Source of the DNA: Diphasiastrum complanatum
Taxonomy: Eukaryota; Streptophyta; Lycopodiopsida; Lycopodiales; Lycopodiaceae
Direction of reading: 5' to 3'
Length of the DNA: 64,000 nucleotides
Assembly (NCBI GenBank): GCA_029204225.1
Contig: CM055096.1
Location: forward strand, 31,868,305 to 31,932,304
Part shown: positions 60,771 to 64,000 of the stretch, piece after piece
Layout: each line of letters begins with the position of its first letter
Position numbering within the stretch: position 1 is the stretch's first letter
Translations under genes and position numbers: made by a program
The notes under the pieces: generated by a model
What the model was told of the DNA's origin: nothing
The model's database searches: none
What the model saw: only the letters and a program-made list of their open reading frames with translations

Positions 60771-63284
60771 TTGATGATGACATTATATCATCTACATGTG
60801 GATATCCCTGTTGATTTGGCACCTTTGCAGAGAAGAGGAGGCAAAGGAATTCAAATATCTGCTGAAGATCGTTCTCGTTACAGGGCAGAAGGAAAGAAAA
60901 ACGTGGATTTGTGGACAGATGGAACATTATATCCACAAGATCCAAGCACTTTGACACATCCCACATTCTCTTCAATAACTCATTTAGTTACATGGATATG
61001 CAATGGGCATAGTGGATTACTAGGATATTGTGAAAGATTGCAAAACCATGGAAAACAACTTTATATGAATAAAGTTCACTTTTTAGAAGGTGAGTTAATT
61101 CGGATATCCTCTTATTGTCAGAATAGAAATTGTCATCCCCAAAAGACGTTAGAAGAAAATGAACAACTTAAAAAAAATAATGAATCATTACAAAAGATAG
61201 CAACCAATATCAAATCAGAACTAGAGCAAATGCAATCAGTCTTCAGTCTATTCGTATTGAAAACTTACAATTACTGAAGGATGTGGATTTGGTAAAGAAG
61301 AAGGCTGAAAGTAAGAAGCAAAAGCGACAAAGTTGCGAGGATATTCAAACGCTTTCAAAAGGAGGTTATCGAAATAGAAGGATCTGTGCATTCAAGTAAG
61401 CATATTCTAAATTTTGTAAGTTTTTCAATGACATTTGGATTTAATTTCAGCTATGGTGATATTCTGTTAACTATCTGTTTTTTTTCCAGATCTGCATTAG
61501 TAGCTCCTCGGAATATTAAAGACAATGCTTCACTAGGAATGTCATTGGACACAATATTGACTTGCAAATCCATTGAGCGTATCATGATGAACAATAGGAT
61601 TTCAAATGTAAAGTGTAAAATAGCAGAGTCTTTGATGGTGGACATTCAAAATATTTTAGATAAGACTATAGTTCAGGGTGCTTGTGATTTTGCAGGTATT
61701 AGTAGGGAAGCATATGCAACAATATTTAAACTAATTAGAGAAGCTTTTAAGCAAGTTCAAATTAGAAAAGTCCCAATCCCTAGGACATACCACTTGAAGA
61801 AAGAGAGGGATACATTAAACATAGGTATGCGTAAGATCACTGGAACTCCATTTCATATTGAGAAGGTGTATGAAACTGATGGAAGATCGATATTCTATAA
61901 TTCATCAAGCAATTTATTTGTTGATCTAAATTACTTGCTGAGATACATCGACACATTCTATGATATAACCTATGAAAAGGTGAATGGCAAAATAATCATA
62001 GTACTTAAGTTAGATGAGTCCGAAATTGTGAAAGGGCAGAAGATGGAAAGGGTTAGTATAACTCTCATGAATGGTGCTCTATCCCAAACAGAGAACCAAG
62101 AAGATTTAAATTCAGTGTCTAGTCAGAAAATGATATATGGTGGTTGGCAGCGTTTCAGGTAACTAGCCTCATTATTACATTACATTCATTGAATAGTATA
62201 AATACATTGTAAACTAAGTATGATTAATTCTTTGGACAGGTGCTAAAAGAGGATCATGATATATTATCATGGATATTCTCAAGGACATCTTATCCTAGGA
62301 TCATCAAGGGCCATATGGATGGAGGATGTCTCAATGTTCCAAGAGTTGGAGACTTCAATGTTGAATGGCACTTAGCAGGTGATTTGAAAACATTGAAATG
62401 TATGTATAATGTCTCTCATGGTGCTACATCAAAACACCCTTGTTTGTACTGCATGAAAATGGCAAAAGATGTAACTAGGAGTACAGGAATTACTAGAGAT
62501 AATGCAGATCCAAACTGGAAGCCTGTGCTGTCTATCCCCTTAAAAAATGTGCATGTTTGCACTTTTCATGCAGATTTTAGATTAATAGAAAAGATCATTT
62601 ATCTTCATATAGTTTTTGCTTGGAATACTAAGCCAACATCATTAGCACAAGAAGCTATCTCTCGATTAGAAGATGTTTTTATCAAAAGCAGGACTCCATA
62701 AAGGACATGTCAAAATTCAAAAAGATGAAAAGCTTTCAGGAAAGAATGGGAACATGCCAACTAAGCCAAGCATAGGAGGAGCAAAAGCACGTCGTTTTCT
62801 ATCAAATCATACTGGTAAGGCTTCACTCTGATATTGATAAGAAAGCTGTCCAAAGGACTTGTGTCGAGTTTGTTAATGCAATATCAAAAGCATGGGGAGA
62901 AGGTCACATCACTCATTACATGGTTAGTATAAAATTTTGAAAATGCTTTCAAATTTTCATATATATTTAGATCTAAACATAAGACTAACATTATGATTTT
63001 GACATATGCAGCACATACTAAGAGATCATACAACATTTTTTGCAAACACATATGGAAGCTTGAGTGTATGGTCATTACAAGGGATGGAGAAGTCACACTG
63101 GCAAGCACGAGCAGCATTTCATAGAAATACACAACATGGAGGAACCAATGAAAAACGAAACTACATTTGTCAATTGTTTCAGTGGTTCTACCGTAGAGTT
63201 CAGATTCGACATATAACAAAGTCCACACAATACAACAAGTTTAGAAAAGCATGCAAGTTCATACAGGAAGAGAAAATTAGATGA
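60771..63284 (+). pseudogene. DDE transposase-like relic with RAG1/Transib-type motif order
   Basis: Exon-like blocks: 60771-61395, intron 61396-61489 (GTAAGC...CCAG, in phase), 61490-62158, intron to 62239 (GTAACT...ACAG), 62240-62922, intron 62923-63011 (GTTAGT...GCAG, in phase), 63012-63284. The N-terminal part has a coiled coil (LEENEQLKKNNESLQ). Candidate catalytic acids are Asp at 62013 (LKLDESEI, then RVSITLMNG), Asp at 62381 (HLAGDLKT) and Glu at 63087 (LQGMEKSH). CLYC (62441-62452) follows the second Asp by 20 residues. GHITHYM joins across an intron to HILRDH, an HxxxxH pair. RAG1 and Transib have the same order and very similar spacing, including a zinc site of CxxC plus HxxxxH. 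Frame breaks near 61230, 62158, 62680 and 62815 indicate decay. It could also belong to another RNase H-fold transposase family with a CxxC insert. Confidence 0.6.
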
Positions 63285-63470
63285 TTGCTGAGTAGAAGAT
63301 CATCATGACATGTTCAGAATTGCTTTGCAAATTCATTGAACAAGAGAGGAGCAATACCCAATGTAAATGTATTGATTGTATTATACAAAGTGTCAACTAT
63401 TCATCATCAGATCTTGTATCAGATTCTATGGTAGTATTGTTATGAAGAAATTCTCTACTAGCGTATGCAT

Positions 63471-64000
63471 CTAATAGATGTGCATTATCCTATTTCCACT
63501 AAGCTCAATATAAGTGGAATACAATGAATAATGGGAGCTCCTTAAAGGAACATTCCCATCAGTAAAGCCTAAAATGTTCAAAACATAAGATCTTTTGACA
63601 AAAATGATCTTATTTGTCTTAACAAATTTATGTCCTCCTAAATAAAATGATAAAGCTTTAACTGCCATTATAAGACTCTCCCCGACTAGGCTCAGCTTGG
63701 AATGAGCAATACAGATCTCATTCTTCAAGAAATGCCGAAGATAGTGGCCCAGTCCATTGTCCCTCTGGAACGAGGATGCGTGTTGTCTGAAACCACCTCG
63801 TATCGCAGCAAAATCATCTATTATGAGAGAATCCTGCAATAGGAAATATGTTAGCAAAAACACATTCAGTGATTGAAAACATTCAAATGCAAGGAAGATT
63901 AAACACTTACACATTCTTTATCATCAGCAACAACCAGATCAGGATGATCAATATAATGACCACATACTGAAGTGAAATCATCAGTGAAATGCATTAATGA
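63471..64000 (-). CDS. Unrecognised spliced gene, 5' part outside the window
   Basis: The terminal exon is 63833-63471 (acceptor ATTGCAG) and reads DSLIIDDFAAIRGGFRQHAS, then LGHYLRHFLKNEICIAHSKL and LSFYLGGHKFVKTNKIIF, ending NRIMHIY and a stop. The previous exon runs from beyond 64000 to 63911 (SLMHFTDDFTSVCGHYIDHP, then DLVVADDKEC) with a GTAAGT donor. Both sides are phase 0. No stop interrupts either exon. I do not recognise the family. It lies in the same block as the two transposase-like relics and might be a cargo or accessory protein of one element, or an ordinary host gene. Confidence 0.5.

Overview
The window looks like a repeat-rich, AT-rich land-plant nuclear genome. The evidence is one three-exon CASP-like (MARVEL-domain) membrane protein gene with GT-AG introns, many Ty1/copia and Ty3/gypsy LTR retrotransposons primed by initiator-Met tRNA (TGGTATCAGAGC), nested insertions, microsatellites and a tRNA-derived SINE-like unit. 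I cannot name the species. A large-genome seedless vascular plant or gymnosperm would fit, but that is inference. No rRNA, tRNA gene, CRISPR or bacterial feature was seen.

Layout. 1-4.6 kb: no recognisable gene, one or two LTR-like stretches. 4.7-8.4 kb: decayed Ty3/gypsy pol (+). 8.4-13.3 kb: LTR, PBS and a long mostly non-coding interior ending in a coiled-coil gag-like ORF. 14.0-19.1 kb: truncated copia joined to a second, unrelated copia pol relic. 19.3-24.3 kb: LTR with a 137-base (AG)n tract, then degenerate repeats. 24.5-25.8 kb: CASP-like gene (-). 26.5-27.1 kb: three copies of a 218-bp tandem unit. 27.2-34.3 kb: LTR fragments, a Gln/Glu-rich pseudogene and a terminal-exon-like ORF (-). 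34.4-40.7 kb: complete but dead copia with 5-bp TSDs, inserted into a coiled-coil gag-like element (-). 40.7-50.8 kb: that host element, a GAGTCA-rich block, several minus-strand gypsy pieces and a gag-like element (+). 51.4-57.8 kb: full-length, apparently intact copia (-) with 655-bp LTRs that differ at about four sites, one 1317-codon ORF and TSD TAAGC. 58.6 kb: SINE-like duplicate.

59.2-64.0 kb is the most unusual part. A minus-strand relic carries tyrosine-recombinase (Crypton/DUF3504-like) motifs. Head-to-head with it, about 0.5 kb away, is a plus-strand spliced relic whose motif order D, D, CxxC, HxxxxH, E matches the RAG1/Transib-type DDE core. An unrecognised spliced gene on the minus strand follows and runs off the window end. 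These three may be neighbours by chance or parts of one undescribed composite DNA transposon.

The only gene here with a clear host function is the CASP-like gene. Almost everything else is transposon sequence in different stages of decay. The 51.4-57.8 kb copia looks like the youngest element and the only one that still looks capable of coding for all its activities.
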